A stretch of 64,000 nucleotides of DNA from an uncultured Alphaproteobacteria bacterium (GCA_902599045.1 CACKEA010000002.1:186001-250000); one strand, 5' to 3'; counted from the first letter of the stretch, positions 39,307 to 49,657 are shown. The notes: generated by a model from the letters alone, not told the origin. Made by a program: numbers and translations.

Positions 39307-39621
39307 ATGATAAATCAAAATATTAGAATTAGACTTAAATCCTTTGATCATAACATTTTAGACAGAAGTTCAATTGATATCCTTCAAACAGCCAAAAGAA
39401 CTGGTGCGAAAGTGATTGGTCCTATTCCTATGCCCTCTAAAATTGAAAGAGTTACTGTAAATAAATCTCCGCACGTTGATAAAAAAAGTAGAGAACAGTT
39501 TGAATTACGAACGCATATTAGGATGATGGATATTATTGAGCCCACACCTCAGACTGTTGATGCACTTATGAAGCTCGATTTAGCTTCTGGTGTCAATGTA
39601 GATATTAAAATTAAAAAATAA
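39307..39621 (+). CDS. rpsJ: 30S ribosomal protein S10
   Basis: 104 aa. [36 protein letters not shown] and [14 protein letters not shown] are S10 signatures. S10 is also the NusE antitermination factor. First gene of the S10 cluster, which here follows fusA directly with no visible promoter. Confidence 0.98.
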   Translation: MINQNIRIRLKSFDHNILDRSSIDILQTAKRTGAKVIGPIPMPSKIERVTVNKSPHVDKKSREQFELRTHIRMMDIIEPTPQTVDALMKLDLASGVNVDIKIKK

Positions 39622-39626
39622 TTATC

Positions 39627-40232
39627 ATGATCATTAGTACCAAAATTGGCCAAACTTCATTTGTCAACAAAAATGGTACTAGGGTCTCTGCTACAGTTCT
39701 TGATTACAATAGCTGCTCTGTGGTTGGTAATAGAACTATTGATAGAGATGGTTATCTTGCAAATATTATAGGCTTTCTCAAACCAAAAAAACTTAATAAG
39801 CCTCAATTAAAAGAATTTAATAAACTAAATTTAGAACCAAAAAAAATTGTAAAAGAACAAAGAATAACCACTGATGAAGACTTATTAGAGATTGGCTCAT
39901 TAATAGACCCTAAATTTAAAGTTGGTGATAAAGTTTCAGTACAGTCACAATCAACAGGTAAAGGTTTTGCCGGAGCTATGAAAAGACATAACTTTAGTGG
40001 TATGAGAGCAACTCATGGTGTCTCTATCTCACATAGAGCTCATGGTTCAACAGGTCAAAATCAAAACCCAGGTAAAGTATTTAAGGGAAAGAAAATGGCT
40101 GGTCATTTAGGTGATCAATTAACAACTACTAAAAATTTAGAGGTTCTTCTAATAGATCAAGACAAAAAATTAATATTTATCAAAGGTTCTGTGCCAGGTA
40201 AGAACAAATCTATAGTAAAGGTCTTTAAATAA
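39627..40232 (+). CDS. rplC: 50S ribosomal protein L3
   Basis: 201 aa. Starts MIISTKIGQTSFVNKNGTRV and carries the L3 core GKGFAGAMKRHNFSGMRATH and HGSTGQNQNPGKVFKGKKMAGH. It binds near the peptidyl transferase centre. Immediately followed by rplD without a gap. Confidence 0.97.
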   Translation: MIISTKIGQTSFVNKNGTRVSATVLDYNSCSVVGNRTIDRDGYLANIIGFLKPKKLNKPQLKEFNKLNLEPKKIVKEQRITTDEDLLEIGSLIDPKFKVGDKVSVQSQSTGKGFAGAMKRHNFSGMRATHGVSISHRAHGSTGQNQNPGKVFKGKKMAGHLGDQLTTTKNLEVLLIDQDKKLIFIKGSVPGKNKSIVKVFK

Positions 40233-40799
40233 ATGTTTGAACAAGTTACACTAAAAGATAAAAATATTTCTGAAAAAGCACTACATTTATCTTTACAAAA
40301 AATTTATACACATAAACAAGGTAATAACCACAGCCTTGATAGATCTGAAGTAGCAGGATCTGGAAAAAAATTATTTAAACAAAAGGGAACTGGAAACGCA
40401 AGAGCTGGTAATAAAAAGACAACTCAAAGAAGAGGTGGTGGAAAAGCTTTTGGACCAAAATTCCATGATGTTTCTTTTAAAGTTAATAAAAAAGTCAAAA
40501 AAACAGCTTTAATTTCCTCTATAGTTAGTAAAAGCAACAATAAAGCACTCTTCGTTTTTGATGAAGAAAGACTAGATGAAAAAAATATTTCAGATTTATT
40601 AAAAAAAAATCAAAATAAAATGATCATTTTTGTTCTTACTAACTTATTAGATAATAAATTAGTAATTAAATTTCAAAATTACAAAAAATTATATTTTATT
40701 TCAGACAAAAGTTATTCGGTTCATACAGCATTAAAATCAGATATGATTTTATTCTCAAAACAATCTTCTATTTACAATTCATACATAGTTAGCAACTAA
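40233..40799 (+). CDS. rplD: 50S ribosomal protein L4
   Basis: 188 aa, slightly short of the usual 200. The exit-tunnel loop KKLFKQKGTGNARAGNKK with RRGGGKAFGPK is intact; the C-terminal part is Lys- and Asn-rich and diverged. In E. coli L4 represses its own S10 operon through a leader, for which there is no room here. Confidence 0.95.
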   Translation: MFEQVTLKDKNISEKALHLSLQKIYTHKQGNNHSLDRSEVAGSGKKLFKQKGTGNARAGNKKTTQRRGGGKAFGPKFHDVSFKVNKKVKKTALISSIVSKSNNKALFVFDEERLDEKNISDLLKKNQNKMIIFVLTNLLDNKLVIKFQNYKKLYFISDKSYSVHTALKSDMILFSKQSSIYNSYIVSN

Positions 40800-40800
40800 A

Positions 40801-41082
40801 ATGGAATTCAACTTAATTAAAAAACCTGTTATTACAGAAAAATCAACAGCTAATGCCCAATTCAATAAATACATTTTTGAGGTTCGAAATGACGCAAATA
40901 AAATAAATATTAAAAAAACTATTGAAGAAATTTATAAAGTTAAAGTTCAAAAACTTAATAGTTTAAATGTAAAGAGCAAGCCAAAGGTATTCAAAGGACA
41001 AAGAGGTACAAGATCAGAACTTAAAAGAATAATAGTCACTCTTAAAGAGGGAAATACTATAGATATGAGTGGTAAGGTATAA
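40801..41082 (+). CDS. rplW: 50S ribosomal protein L23
   Basis: 93 aa. [20 protein letters not shown] and [15 protein letters not shown] are the family pattern. It sits at the tunnel exit, where SRP and trigger factor dock. One base after the rplD stop. Confidence 0.97.
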   Translation: MEFNLIKKPVITEKSTANAQFNKYIFEVRNDANKINIKKTIEEIYKVKVQKLNSLNVKSKPKVFKGQRGTRSELKRIIVTLKEGNTIDMSGKV

Positions 41083-41083
41083 A

Positions 41084-41908
41084 ATGGGTTTAATCACTTA
41101 CAAACCAACGACACCTTCTTATAGAAAAACCATAAAAATTGATAAATCTCAGCTTTTTAAAGGCCGTCCTGAAAAATCATTGCTTCAAGACTTACAACCA
41201 AATTCAGGTAGAAACAATACAGGTAAAATTACAATTAGACATAGATCAGGTGGTCACAAAAAAAAATATAGACTCGTGAATTTTAAAAGGAATACATTTG
41301 ATAAAATAGGCACAGTTGAAAGAATTGAATACGATCCAAATAGAAGTGCTTTCATAGCACTTATCAACTATCAAGATTTAAAAGAATATATTATAGCACC
41401 GTCTGATTTAAAAATTGGTGATAAGGTTATTTCCTCAGCTAAAACTGAAATATCATCTGGAAATGCAATGAAGATTAAAAATATTCCTACTGGTACCTCT
41501 ATTCATAATATTGAACTAAAGCCAGGAGCGGGTGGCAAAATATGTAGATCTGCTGGATCTTTCGCTCAAGTGCTTGGAGAACAAGAAAAATATGTAATGG
41601 TTAAGCTTTCGTCACGAGAAACTAGATTAGTTCATGGTGAATGTATGGCGACTATAGGGGTTGTATCCAATCAAGATAATAAAAATAAAAAAATAGGCAA
41701 AGCTGGAATCAAAAGACATTTGGGTATTAGGCCTACTGTAAGAGGCGTTGTTATGAACCCTGTCGACCACCCACACGGTGGTGGAGAAGGAAGAACATCT
41801 GGCGGTAGACACCCATCCACACCATGGGGTATGAAGACAAAAGGTAAGAAGACTAGAAAAATTAAATTTACATCCAAAATGATTATTTCAAGAAGGGCTA
41901 AAAAGTAA
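41084..41908 (+). CDS. rplB: 50S ribosomal protein L2
   Basis: 274 aa. The sequence includes [30 protein letters not shown] and the C-terminal [18 protein letters not shown] with its catalytic-region His. ATG 41084 begins [15 protein letters not shown] as in orthologues; an in-frame start at 41069 would overlap rplW. TAATG overlap with rpsS. Confidence 0.98.
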   Translation: MGLITYKPTTPSYRKTIKIDKSQLFKGRPEKSLLQDLQPNSGRNNTGKITIRHRSGGHKKKYRLVNFKRNTFDKIGTVERIEYDPNRSAFIALINYQDLKEYIIAPSDLKIGDKVISSAKTEISSGNAMKIKNIPTGTSIHNIELKPGAGGKICRSAGSFAQVLGEQEKYVMVKLSSRETRLVHGECMATIGVVSNQDNKNKKIGKAGIKRHLGIRPTVRGVVMNPVDHPHGGGEGRTSGGRHPSTPWGMKTKGKKTRKIKFTSKMIISRRAKK

Positions 41909-42192
41909 TGGCAAGATCTGTATGGAAAGGACCTTACTTTGATGTAACTCTTTTCAAAAAAGTTAAAAAATCAAAAGAAGAAAGTTCAAAATCTCCAATT
42001 AAAACATGGTCAAGAAGATCAACAATTATCCCAGATTTTGTTGGAGTAACCATTTCAGTTTATAATGGAAAATCTTTCATACCTGTGTATGTGACTGAAG
42101 ACATGGTTGGACATAAGCTTGGTGAGTTTTCTCCAACAAGAGTTTTTAAAGGTCATTCAGGAGATAAGAAAGCAGTTCAAGGTAAAAAATAA
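41908..42192 (+). CDS. rpsS: 30S ribosomal protein S19
   Basis: 94 aa. [39 protein letters not shown] and [20 protein letters not shown] identify S19, which pairs with S13 in the 30S head. Start shares one base with the rplB stop. Confidence 0.98.
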   Translation: MARSVWKGPYFDVTLFKKVKKSKEESSKSPIKTWSRRSTIIPDFVGVTISVYNGKSFIPVYVTEDMVGHKLGEFSPTRVFKGHSGDKKAVQGKK

Positions 42193-42194
42193 AA

Positions 42195-42536
42195 ATGTCG
42201 AAAGAAGTAAAAGCAATTAATAAAATGATAAGAACTAGTTCTCAAAAACTAAATTTAATTGTTAAAGATATTAGAAAAAAAGATATCAATGCAGCTTTAA
42301 ATATTTTGAAGTTTTCAAATAAAAGAGTCAGTAAAGAAGTTTTAAAAACACTAAATTCTGCAGTCGCAAATGCAGAGAACAACAATAATTTAGATATTGA
42401 TAAACTTTTTGTTAAAGAGGCTTATGTAGGTAAAAGTCTTAGAATGAAAAGATTTAGACCAATGAGTAAGGGAAGAGCGTTTCAAATTATTAAACCCTTT
42501 TCTAGGCTAACTTTAGTGTTAGAGGAGAGATTATAA
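42195..42536 (+). CDS. rplV: 50S ribosomal protein L22
   Basis: 113 aa. [35 protein letters not shown] and the C-terminal hairpin [17 protein letters not shown] match L22, which lines the exit tunnel. TAATG overlap with rpsC. Confidence 0.97.
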   Translation: MSKEVKAINKMIRTSSQKLNLIVKDIRKKDINAALNILKFSNKRVSKEVLKTLNSAVANAENNNNLDIDKLFVKEAYVGKSLRMKRFRPMSKGRAFQIIKPFSRLTLVLEERL

Positions 42537-43201
42537 TGGGACAAAAAGTTAACCCAACTTCATTAAGAGTAGGAATTAATAAATATTGGCAATCAACATG
42601 GTTTGAAAAAAAAGATTATTCAAATTTTTTAAAAGAAGACTATAAAATTAGAAATTATATAGAAAAGAATTACTCAATCGCTGGCATTAGTTCTGTTATA
42701 ATTGAAAGAGCTGCAGCAAACCTTAAAATTATTATTCATACATCTAAGCCAGGAGTTCTTATTGGAAAAAAAGGTGCAGATATTGAAAAGCTAAGAAATA
42801 GACTATCAAAGCTCTCAGACAAGAGTATCTCATTAGACATCAAAGAAATAAAAAAACCTGAGACAGACGCTTCATTAGTAGCTGACTCTATTGCAAGGCA
42901 ATTAGAAAAAAGAGTAAATTTTAGAAAAGCTATGAAAAAATCAGGTTTATCTGCAATTAAACTAGGTGCTAAAGGTATTAAAATTGTCTGTGGTGGTAGA
43001 CTAGGTGGTGCTGAAATAGCAAGAACAGAAAAGTTTTCAGAGGGAAGTGTCCCTTTACATACTCTAAGAGCTGATATAGATTACGCAACAGCTCGAGCCC
43101 TAACAACTTATGGAATTATTGGAATTAAAGTTTGGTTATTTAAGGGTGAAAGTAAAAATACAACAAATAAATCTGAAGAGAAAAAAGAGAAAGCAAATTA
43201 A
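42536..43201 (+). CDS. rpsC: 30S ribosomal protein S3
   Basis: 221 aa. [20 protein letters not shown] starts the N-terminal domain, the KH domain has [15 protein letters not shown], and the C-terminal domain has [20 protein letters not shown]. Ends in a Lys/Glu tail. Coupled by one-base overlaps to rplV and rplP. Confidence 0.98.
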   Translation: MGQKVNPTSLRVGINKYWQSTWFEKKDYSNFLKEDYKIRNYIEKNYSIAGISSVIIERAAANLKIIIHTSKPGVLIGKKGADIEKLRNRLSKLSDKSISLDIKEIKKPETDASLVADSIARQLEKRVNFRKAMKKSGLSAIKLGAKGIKIVCGGRLGGAEIARTEKFSEGSVPLHTLRADIDYATARALTTYGIIGIKVWLFKGESKNTTNKSEEKKEKAN

Positions 43202-43614
43202 TGTTAATACCTAAGAATACTAAATATAGAAAACAGCACAAAGGAAGAATTCATGGAAGTGCTAAAGGTAATTACGAACTAACATTTGGTTATTATGGAC
43301 TAAAATCATTAGATGCTGAGAGAGTGACCGCTAGACAAATAGAGGCATCTAGAAGAGCTATTTCAAGATTTTTAAAAAGAGCGGGGAGACTTTGGATTAG
43401 AGTATTTCCTGATGTGCCAGTCACAGCTAAACCTGCAGAAGTTAGAATGGGTAAGGGTAAAGGTGCTATTGACAGATGGGTATGTAGGGTTAAACCTGGA
43501 ACTATAATGTTTGAGGTGGACGGTGTTGACAAGCACCTGGCTAAAAAAGCTTTTGAACTTGCATCCGCTAAACTACCAGTTAAAACAACATTTGTATCAT
43601 TGGATCAATTTTAA
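43201..43614 (+). CDS. rplP: 50S ribosomal protein L16
   Basis: 137 aa. [36 protein letters not shown] and [19 protein letters not shown] are the L16 hallmarks, including the Arg modified in many bacteria. Stop overlaps the rpmC ATG by one base. Confidence 0.98.
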   Translation: MLIPKNTKYRKQHKGRIHGSAKGNYELTFGYYGLKSLDAERVTARQIEASRRAISRFLKRAGRLWIRVFPDVPVTAKPAEVRMGKGKGAIDRWVCRVKPGTIMFEVDGVDKHLAKKAFELASAKLPVKTTFVSLDQF

Positions 43615-43769
43615 TGGCTGATAAAGACGTTAACAGTTTAAAAAAGGAATTATTTAATTTAAAAATAATGAAAAAAAGTGGGCAGCTCACAGATACATCA
43701 CAATTTAAGAAAGTTAAAAAGCAAATTGCATCGCTCCTAACTAAAGAAAGGTCAAATAAGAGTGCCTAA
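43614..43769 (+). CDS. rpmC: 50S ribosomal protein L29
   Basis: A 51 aa gene filling the gap between rplP and rpsQ. The product begins [20 protein letters not shown] and has the L29 helix-loop-helix layout, with TDTSQFKKVKKQIASLLTKE at the second helix. It is diverged from the usual LRFQxATGQL motif but keeps KSGQLTD in that place. It starts on the rplP stop (TAATG) and overlaps rpsQ by eight bases. Confidence 0.9.
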   Translation: MADKDVNSLKKELFNLKIMKKSGQLTDTSQFKKVKKQIASLLTKERSNKSA

Positions 43770-43989
43770 ACGTATTTTAAGTGGAAAAGTAGTAAAAAAA
43801 TCAGGAGATAAAACAATTTCTGTTTTAGTAACAAGACAAACTACACACCCAATTTATAAAAAATTAATCAGAGTTTCTAAAAAATATCTCGCTCATGACA
43901 CTGAAAATAAAATTATTGTTGGGGACTCCGTGAGGATTCAAGAAACTAAACCAATTTCAAAAAATAAATCATGGGAAGTTGTTAAATAA
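43762..43989 (+). CDS. rpsQ: 30S ribosomal protein S17
   Basis: 75 aa. [38 protein letters not shown] and [16 protein letters not shown] are S17 signatures. It uses a GTG start at 43762 inside rpmC; no better start exists. TAATG overlap with rplN. Confidence 0.96.
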   Translation: MPKRILSGKVVKKSGDKTISVLVTRQTTHPIYKKLIRVSKKYLAHDTENKIIVGDSVRIQETKPISKNKSWEVVK

Positions 43990-44357
43990 TGATACAAGCC
44001 GAGTCTAATTTACAAGTGGCAGATAATTCTGGAGCTAGACTAATCAGCTGTATTAAAGTTATTGGTGGGTCTAAACGAAGATACGCAAGAATTGGTGATA
44101 TTATTGTTGTTTCTGTCAAAGATGCTATTCCAAGATCTAAAGTAAAAAAAGGTGAAGTACAAAGAGCAATTATAGTAAGAACAAAAAAACCATTAATCAG
44201 AGAAGATGGAACATCAATTAAATTTGACTCAAATGCAGCTGTTCTACTGGATAAACAAAATGAACCAATTGGAACAAGAATTTTTGGACCTGTTACAAGA
44301 GAGCTTAGAAAAAGAAATATGATGAAAATCGTTAGTTTGGCTCCTGAGGTATTATAA
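43989..44357 (+). CDS. rplN: 50S ribosomal protein L14
   Basis: 122 aa. [36 protein letters not shown] and [20 protein letters not shown] show a complete L14. TAATG overlaps at both ends. Confidence 0.98.
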   Translation: MIQAESNLQVADNSGARLISCIKVIGGSKRRYARIGDIIVVSVKDAIPRSKVKKGEVQRAIIVRTKKPLIREDGTSIKFDSNAAVLLDKQNEPIGTRIFGPVTRELRKRNMMKIVSLAPEVL

Positions 44358-44665
44358 TGATAAAAAAGTATAAAAAAGGTGATGAAGTGATTGTTAAAGT
44401 TGGAAAAGATAAAGGAAAAATTGGAAAAATATCAAAGATTATCAATTCCTCTGACAAAGTAGTTATATCTGGCGTTAATGTAAGTAAAAAACACCAAAAA
44501 CCATCCCAAGAGTCTAAAGGCGGTATTGTGGACAAGGAAATGCCTATACATATTTCCAATATTCTAGCTTACGACTCAAAGTCTAAGAAATCCTCAAAAG
44601 TAGGTTTTAAAATAGAAAGTGGAAAAAAAATTAGAGTTTTAAAATCATCAGGAGACAAATATTAA
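44357..44665 (+). CDS. rplX: 50S ribosomal protein L24
   Basis: 102 aa KOW-domain protein that starts 50S assembly. KKGDEVIVKVGKDKGKIGKI and HQKPSQESKGGIVDKEMPIH are typical. One-base overlaps with rplN and rplE. Confidence 0.97.
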   Translation: MIKKYKKGDEVIVKVGKDKGKIGKISKIINSSDKVVISGVNVSKKHQKPSQESKGGIVDKEMPIHISNILAYDSKSKKSSKVGFKIESGKKIRVLKSSGDKY

Positions 44666-45201
44666 TGTCAAATTCAATTCAAGAATTATTTAATGTTTCT
44701 GATCAGTTGGCTAAAAACTTAGAGATACCTCATAAGTTAGCTGTTCCAAAAATTTCAAAAATAGTGATCAATGCGGGTATTGGAACTATTAAAGAAGATA
44801 ACAAAGCTATTGAAAAAATGAAAAAAGACCTCTCTCTTATATCCGGTCAATCACCAGTGGTTAGAATGTCTAAAAAAGCTATTGCTTCCTTTAAAATTAG
44901 AAAAGGAATGCCAGTGGGTCTTTCTGTTACTCTTAGAAAAAACATGATGATGGAGTTTTACGATAGACTAGTAAATATTGCTATGCCTCGAATTAAAGAT
45001 TTTAGAGGTTATAACAAAAAATCATTCGATGGCCAAGGTAATATAACTATAGGTATTAAAGATCACATTATTTTTCCTGAAATAAGTGTTGAAAATGTTG
45101 AAAATATCTTTGGTTTTGATATCACAATTGCCACTTCAGCAAACAATGACAAAGAGGGATATGAATTGTTAAAATTAATGAACTTTCCATTTCTAAATTA
45201 A
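44665..45201 (+). CDS. rplE: 50S ribosomal protein L5
   Basis: 178 aa. Begins with a diverged N-terminus, then [40 protein letters not shown] and [11 protein letters not shown] as in all L5 proteins. It contacts 5S rRNA and the P-site tRNA. Starts on the rplX stop. Confidence 0.98.
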   Translation: MSNSIQELFNVSDQLAKNLEIPHKLAVPKISKIVINAGIGTIKEDNKAIEKMKKDLSLISGQSPVVRMSKKAIASFKIRKGMPVGLSVTLRKNMMMEFYDRLVNIAMPRIKDFRGYNKKSFDGQGNITIGIKDHIIFPEISVENVENIFGFDITIATSANNDKEGYELLKLMNFPFLN

Positions 45202-45203
45202 TC

Positions 45204-45509
45204 ATGGCAAAACAAAGCGCAATACAAAAAAATAATTATAGAAAAGCACTAATAGATAGACTTAGTGAGAAAAGAAAAAAACTAAAGAGTCTTTTATCTA
45301 GTAAAGACCTTCCGTTTGAAGAAAGATTAAAAATACAAATGAAACTTGAGTCCTTACCAAGAAATTCATCAAGAATTAGATACCGAAATAGATGTTTTTT
45401 ATCAGGTAGACCACGAGGAGTTTATAGTAAATTTAATTTATCTAGAATAGCTATAAGAGATATGGCAGGTAAGGGACAGATACCCGGTTTAACGAAAGCG
45501 AGTTGGTAG
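45204..45509 (+). CDS. rpsN: 30S ribosomal protein S14
   Basis: 101 aa long, zinc-free form: only one Cys ([14 protein letters not shown]), so the CxxC motifs of the short zinc type are absent. The end [18 protein letters not shown] is standard. Confidence 0.97.
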   Translation: MAKQSAIQKNNYRKALIDRLSEKRKKLKSLLSSKDLPFEERLKIQMKLESLPRNSSRIRYRNRCFLSGRPRGVYSKFNLSRIAIRDMAGKGQIPGLTKASW

Positions 45510-45510
45510 T

Positions 45511-45897
45511 ATGAGCGATACACTAGCAGACATGATTACAAGAATTAGAAATGGACAAAAAGCAAATAAAGTCTCTGTAAAAGCAATTTTTTCAAAATTA
45601 AACGCTAATGTGTGTGATGTTTTAAAAAAAGAGGGATACATTGATAGTTTCGAAATATTAGGAGATACAAAAAAAGATATCTCAATTACTTTAAAATATT
45701 ATAAGGGCTCTCCTCTAATTAATAAGATTGAAAAAATTACTAAACAAGGCTGTCGTGTTTATAGCTCTGTAGATGAAATTCCTAAGACTATTGGTGGTTT
45801 AGGAACTACGATATTGTCTACTTCAAAAGGTGTTATGTCAGACGCTGATGCAAGAAATCAAAAAGTTGGAGGGGAAGTGCTAATAAGCGTTTTCTAA
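45511..45897 (+). CDS. rpsH: 30S ribosomal protein S8
   Basis: 128 aa. DTLADMITRIRNGQKANK at the start and GLGTTILSTSKGVMSDADAR near the end mark S8. In E. coli S8 represses the spc operon by binding within the rplE region; whether that holds here is not visible. Confidence 0.97.
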   Translation: MSDTLADMITRIRNGQKANKVSVKAIFSKLNANVCDVLKKEGYIDSFEILGDTKKDISITLKYYKGSPLINKIEKITKQGCRVYSSVDEIPKTIGGLGTTILSTSKGVMSDADARNQKVGGEVLISVF

Positions 45898-45900
45898 GTA

Positions 45901-46416
45901 ATGTCAAGATTAGCAAGAAACCCTATAAATATCCCTGAAGATATTAAAATATCCATGACAGATAATGAAATTAATTTTGAGGGTAAGTTAGGAAAATCAT
46001 CAACTGTCCTACCAATTGGAATTAAAGTTGATCACAAAGATAACCTATTACACTTCTCTGGAGAAAATAAAGCACTTCTTGGCACTATTTATGCAAACGT
46101 TAAAAATGAAATAATTGGCAATTCTAAAGGCTTTGAAAAAAGATTAGAACTTATAGGAACTGGATATAAAGCTAATGTTTCTGGAAAAAAGTTAGTCCTT
46201 TCTCTGGGTTATAGTCATGACATAAATTTTGATATACCTGAAGGCATTTCTATTAAAGTTGAAAAAAATATTGTTATTGTAACTGGAACAAGTAAGCAAC
46301 TAGTAGGTCAAGTAGCAGCTGAAATTAAGTCATTTAGAAAACCAGAACCATATAAAGGCAAAGGTGTCCGATATGAAGGTGAAAGAATTTATAGAAAAGA
46401 AGGTAAGAAAAAATAA
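45901..46416 (+). CDS. rplF: 50S ribosomal protein L6
   Basis: 171 aa, two-domain L6. MSRLARNPINIPEDIKISMT, LELIGTGYKANVSGKKLVLS and the C-terminal PEPYKGKGVRYEGERIYRKE are recognised. TAATG overlap with rplR. Confidence 0.97.
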   Translation: MSRLARNPINIPEDIKISMTDNEINFEGKLGKSSTVLPIGIKVDHKDNLLHFSGENKALLGTIYANVKNEIIGNSKGFEKRLELIGTGYKANVSGKKLVLSLGYSHDINFDIPEGISIKVEKNIVIVTGTSKQLVGQVAAEIKSFRKPEPYKGKGVRYEGERIYRKEGKKK

Positions 46417-46763
46417 TGAATAAAGATAAAATTAGAGCTACTAGAAGAAAATTAAGAGTGAGAAAAAAGCTAAATGAAATTAAAAAGCATAAGCTTTTAG
46501 TATTTCGATCTTCTAAACATATTTATGCTTCTGTTTTATCAGAAAGTAACGATAAAACATTATGTTCATTCTCTTCCGTTAAATTAAAAAAAGATGAAGG
46601 ACAAAAGAAAGTTGATATAGCTAAAATAGTTGGTTCAAAGATTGCTGAACTAGCTATAGAAAAAGGTATCAAAGAAGTGAAATTTGACAAGGGGTCCTAT
46701 AAGTATCATGGAAGACTTAAAGTATTAGCTGATGCAGCAAGAGAAAAAGGATTATCATTTTAA
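46416..46763 (+). CDS. rplR: 50S ribosomal protein L18
   Basis: 115 aa 5S rRNA-binding protein. An Arg/Lys-rich N-terminus is followed by [18 protein letters not shown] and the end [20 protein letters not shown]. Coupled to rplF and rpsE by one-base overlaps. Confidence 0.97.
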   Translation: MNKDKIRATRRKLRVRKKLNEIKKHKLLVFRSSKHIYASVLSESNDKTLCSFSSVKLKKDEGQKKVDIAKIVGSKIAELAIEKGIKEVKFDKGSYKYHGRLKVLADAAREKGLSF

Positions 46764-47275
46764 TGTTAGATAATAATGCAAACAAAGAATTTATAGAAAA
46801 ACTAATTTCAGTAAGAAGAGTATCTAAAGTTGTTAAAGGCGGAAGAAGATTTGGTTTTGCAGCACTCGTTGTAAGTGGTGACGGTCAGGGAAGAGTCGGT
46901 TTTGGATCAGGTAAGGCAAAAGAGGTACCTGAGGCTATTAGAAAAGCTTCAGAAGAAGCTAAAAAAACTATGGTAAGAATCCCATTAAGAGAGGGTAGAA
47001 CTATCCATCATGATGTTAAGGCGAAGTTTTCTTCAAGTACTGTAATCCTAAGATCTGCACCAAAAGGAACTGGAATAATATCTGGTGGTCCTTCAAGAGC
47101 TATTTTTGAAGCATTGGGTATATCTGATGTTGTATCTAAAGCAATTGGTACAAAAAACCCACATAATATTGTTCGTTCAACAATTAAAGCCCTCAAGAGC
47201 ATTAATACTCCAAAATCAGTATCTGCTAGAAGAAGTATAGAAATAAATTCTGTCATAAGTAAAAGAGAAAATTAA
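46763..47275 (+). CDS. rpsE: 30S ribosomal protein S5
   Basis: 170 aa. [20 protein letters not shown] (dsRBD-like domain), [20 protein letters not shown], and [20 protein letters not shown] are all S5 motifs. rplO begins two bases after the stop; the L30 gene rpmD, usual at this point, is absent. Confidence 0.98.
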   Translation: MLDNNANKEFIEKLISVRRVSKVVKGGRRFGFAALVVSGDGQGRVGFGSGKAKEVPEAIRKASEEAKKTMVRIPLREGRTIHHDVKAKFSSSTVILRSAPKGTGIISGGPSRAIFEALGISDVVSKAIGTKNPHNIVRSTIKALKSINTPKSVSARRSIEINSVISKREN

Positions 47276-47277
47276 GA

Positions 47278-47712
47278 ATGATTAATCAAATTTCCAAACA
47301 ACGTCAAACTTCAAGAAAAAGAAAAGGTAAAGGAATAGGCACTGGTTTAGGAAAAACAGCAGGTAGAGGTCATAAAGGGCAAAAATCTAGATCAGGTGTT
47401 GCAGTTCGAAATTTTGAGGGTGGACAAATGCCAATTTATAGAAAAACACCTAAAAGAGGTTTTAATTCATTAAAAAAAATCAACCCTAAATCTTTATCTA
47501 TATCTTTAGTAAGTTTTAACAAATTTGATGAAAATTCTTTAATTGATATTAAGTTTTTAATTGAGGTTGGTTTTCTTAAAAAGAAAGACCATAATAAATC
47601 TATAAAATTAATTGACTCAATTCAATTTAAAAAAAAGCTTCAATTTAAAGACTTCAAGGTAACTCCTGGAGCTAAGAAAAGAATTGAAGATCTTGGTGGA
47701 TCGACATCATAA
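47278..47712 (+). CDS. rplO: 50S ribosomal protein L15
   Basis: 144 aa. The Gly/Arg/Lys-rich N-terminus ([20 protein letters not shown]) with [19 protein letters not shown] identifies L15, and the C-terminal globular domain is somewhat diverged. Ten bases before secY. Confidence 0.96.
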   Translation: MINQISKQRQTSRKRKGKGIGTGLGKTAGRGHKGQKSRSGVAVRNFEGGQMPIYRKTPKRGFNSLKKINPKSLSISLVSFNKFDENSLIDIKFLIEVGFLKKKDHNKSIKLIDSIQFKKKLQFKDFKVTPGAKKRIEDLGGSTS

Positions 47713-47722
47713 TTTTTAGATT

Positions 47723-49051
47723 ATGAATATCAAAGTTCCTAGTATTGACTATAGCGAAGCAATTAAAAGCTCAGGCTTATTTAAAAAATTAGGTTTTGTT
47801 TTATTTGCAGTAGCTGTTTACCGACTAGGAACTTATATTCCTGTTCCAGGCATTAACTCAGCTGTTTTAGAGCAGATTTTCGAGCAACATCAAGGCGGAA
47901 TTTTAGGAATATTTGATATGTTCTCCGGTGGCGCTTTAATGCGTATGTCAATTTTTACACTAGGGGTTATGCCTTATATTTCTGCATCTATTATAATGAC
48001 ATTGATGCAATCCTCTTTTGATAGCTTGAAGGCTCTTAAAGAGCAGGGCACACAAGGTAGGAAAAAAATTCAGCAGTATACGAGATATTTAACAATAGTT
48101 TTGGGTCTTTTTCAGAGCTATGGTATCTCCAACGGTATACTAAATTTGTCTGATACAGTTGACCCAACTTTAGGAAGTGTTGCTTTTTTTCAGATATCTG
48201 CTGTCATAACTATGACATCAGGAACTATATTTTTAATGTGGTTAGGTGAGCAAATAACTGAAAATGGTTTTGGAAGTGGAATTTCCATAATAATTTTTTC
48301 AGGTATTGTTGCTAATCTTCCATTCGCTATTTTTAACACCTTTGAACTAGGAAGAACTGGTGCACTTTCAGCTATTGCAATTATATCAATTATTTTCTTA
48401 CTTCTTATACTAATAGTCGTCATCGTCTTCATAGAAAGAGCTCAAAGAAGGTTATTGGTTCAATATCCTAAACGCCAAGTGGGGAATAAGGTATTTGGTG
48501 GCCAATCCTCTTATCTTCCTATTAAAATAAATATAGCAGGTGTTATCCCTGCCATTTTTGCATCATCATTATTATTATTTCCAAATACTATTTCTAACTT
48601 TTCACCTGAAAGTACGGGTTTCTTATCTAGTTTAGGATTTTACTTATCTCATGGTAAGCCACTTTATATGGCCTTTTTTTTCGGTCTAATTGTTTTCTTT
48701 GCATTTTTCTATACTAGTATTGTTTTCAACCCTAAAGAACAGGCAGAAAATTTAAGAAATAACGGTGGTTTTGTTTTAGGTTATAGACCAGGAGAACAAA
48801 CAGCTACTTATTTAGAACATGTTATTTATCGATTAACATTCGTAGGTGCGGTATACTTAGGATTAATTGCTTTAATTCCTGAATTTTTAATTGCTAGATT
48901 ATCAGTTCCTTTTTATCTAGGAGGAACAAGTCTTTTGATTGTTGTGATTGTTGCTATGGATTTCTTTTCACAAATTCAAACACAATTATTTTCATCTCAA
49001 TATGAAAAACTATTAAGCAAAAACAAAGTTTATAAAAGTAAATGGTTATAG
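47723..49051 (+). CDS. secY: Preprotein translocase subunit SecY
   Basis: 442 aa, ten membrane helices, forming the protein-conducting channel with SecE. FVLFAVAVYRLGTYIPVPGI starts the first helix; GIFDMFSGGALMRMSIFTLG gives the plug region; GEQITENGFGSGISIIIFSG and RPGEQTATYLEHVIYRLTFV follow. Its last ten bases overlap adk. Confidence 0.98.
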   Translation: MNIKVPSIDYSEAIKSSGLFKKLGFVLFAVAVYRLGTYIPVPGINSAVLEQIFEQHQGGILGIFDMFSGGALMRMSIFTLGVMPYISASIIMTLMQSSFDSLKALKEQGTQGRKKIQQYTRYLTIVLGLFQSYGISNGILNLSDTVDPTLGSVAFFQISAVITMTSGTIFLMWLGEQITENGFGSGISIIIFSGIVANLPFAIFNTFELGRTGALSAIAIISIIFLLLILIVVIVFIERAQRRLLVQYPKRQVGNKVFGGQSSYLPIKINIAGVIPAIFASSLLLFPNTISNFSPESTGFLSSLGFYLSHGKPLYMAFFFGLIVFFAFFYTSIVFNPKEQAENLRNNGGFVLGYRPGEQTATYLEHVIYRLTFVGAVYLGLIALIPEFLIARLSVPFYLGGTSLLIVVIVAMDFFSQIQTQLFSSQYEKLLSKNKVYKSKWL

Positions 49052-49596
49052 TTTTTATTGGCCCTCCCGGTTGTGGTAAGGGGACACAAGCAAATATCTT
49101 AAAAGACAGTATTTTACCAGATTTAAATATTCTAACTGTTAGTTCGCTTCTAAAAGAGAAATCCCAAGATGAAAGTATTTTAGGTCAAGAAATTAAGCAT
49201 AAAATGGATAATGGTGATTTAATCGAGGATACTGTTGTAATCTCAGTATTAAAAGAAAAAGTAAATTCTCTATCCAATGAACAGATATTGATTGATGGGT
49301 TTCCTAGAAGTTCTATTCAAGCTGACTCACTTCTTGAAATTTTCAATAATAAAGAACTAAGTATTATCAACTTTGAAGTTGAAGATAGTCAACTTCTTCA
49401 AAGAATAAAAAAAAGATCAATGGAAGAGTCTAGAGCGGATGATAGTTTTTTTGAAAAAAGATTACAAATTTATAAAAAATCTCATCAAGAAATAACAAAT
49501 TCACTCAAAAAAAACTATCAAGTTACTGATATTCAGGCTAATGATGAAATCAACGCTGTAACTGCTAAAATCGTTGATAAACTTGGATTAAATTGA
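49042..49596 (+). CDS. adk: Adenylate kinase
   Basis: 184 aa short-LID form that balances ATP, ADP and AMP. P-loop IGPPGCGKGTQANIL, the AMP-site LIDGFPRSSIQADSL and the LID region RIKKRSMEESRADD without zinc cysteines are visible. ATG 49042 lies inside secY. Neither infA nor rpmJ (L36) lies between secY and rpsM. Confidence 0.95.
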   Translation: MVIVFIGPPGCGKGTQANILKDSILPDLNILTVSSLLKEKSQDESILGQEIKHKMDNGDLIEDTVVISVLKEKVNSLSNEQILIDGFPRSSIQADSLLEIFNNKELSIINFEVEDSQLLQRIKKRSMEESRADDSFFEKRLQIYKKSHQEITNSLKKNYQVTDIQANDEINAVTAKIVDKLGLN

Positions 49597-49607
49597 GGTA
49601 ATTTATA

Positions 49608-49636
49608 TTGACTTTTAAATACTTTTTCAATATTTT
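49608..49636 (+). promoter_or_regulatory. Candidate promoter of the rpsM-rpsK-rpoA-rplQ operon
   Basis: TTGACT (49608-49613), 17-base spacer, TATTTT (49631-49636) in the 61-base gap after adk. An AGGAG Shine-Dalgarno at 49646-49650 then serves the TTG start of rpsM. The -35 matches those before tRNA-Tyr and rpsL exactly. Confidence 0.5.
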
Positions 49637-49657
49637 CACCCCTTCAGGAGATCTCAA

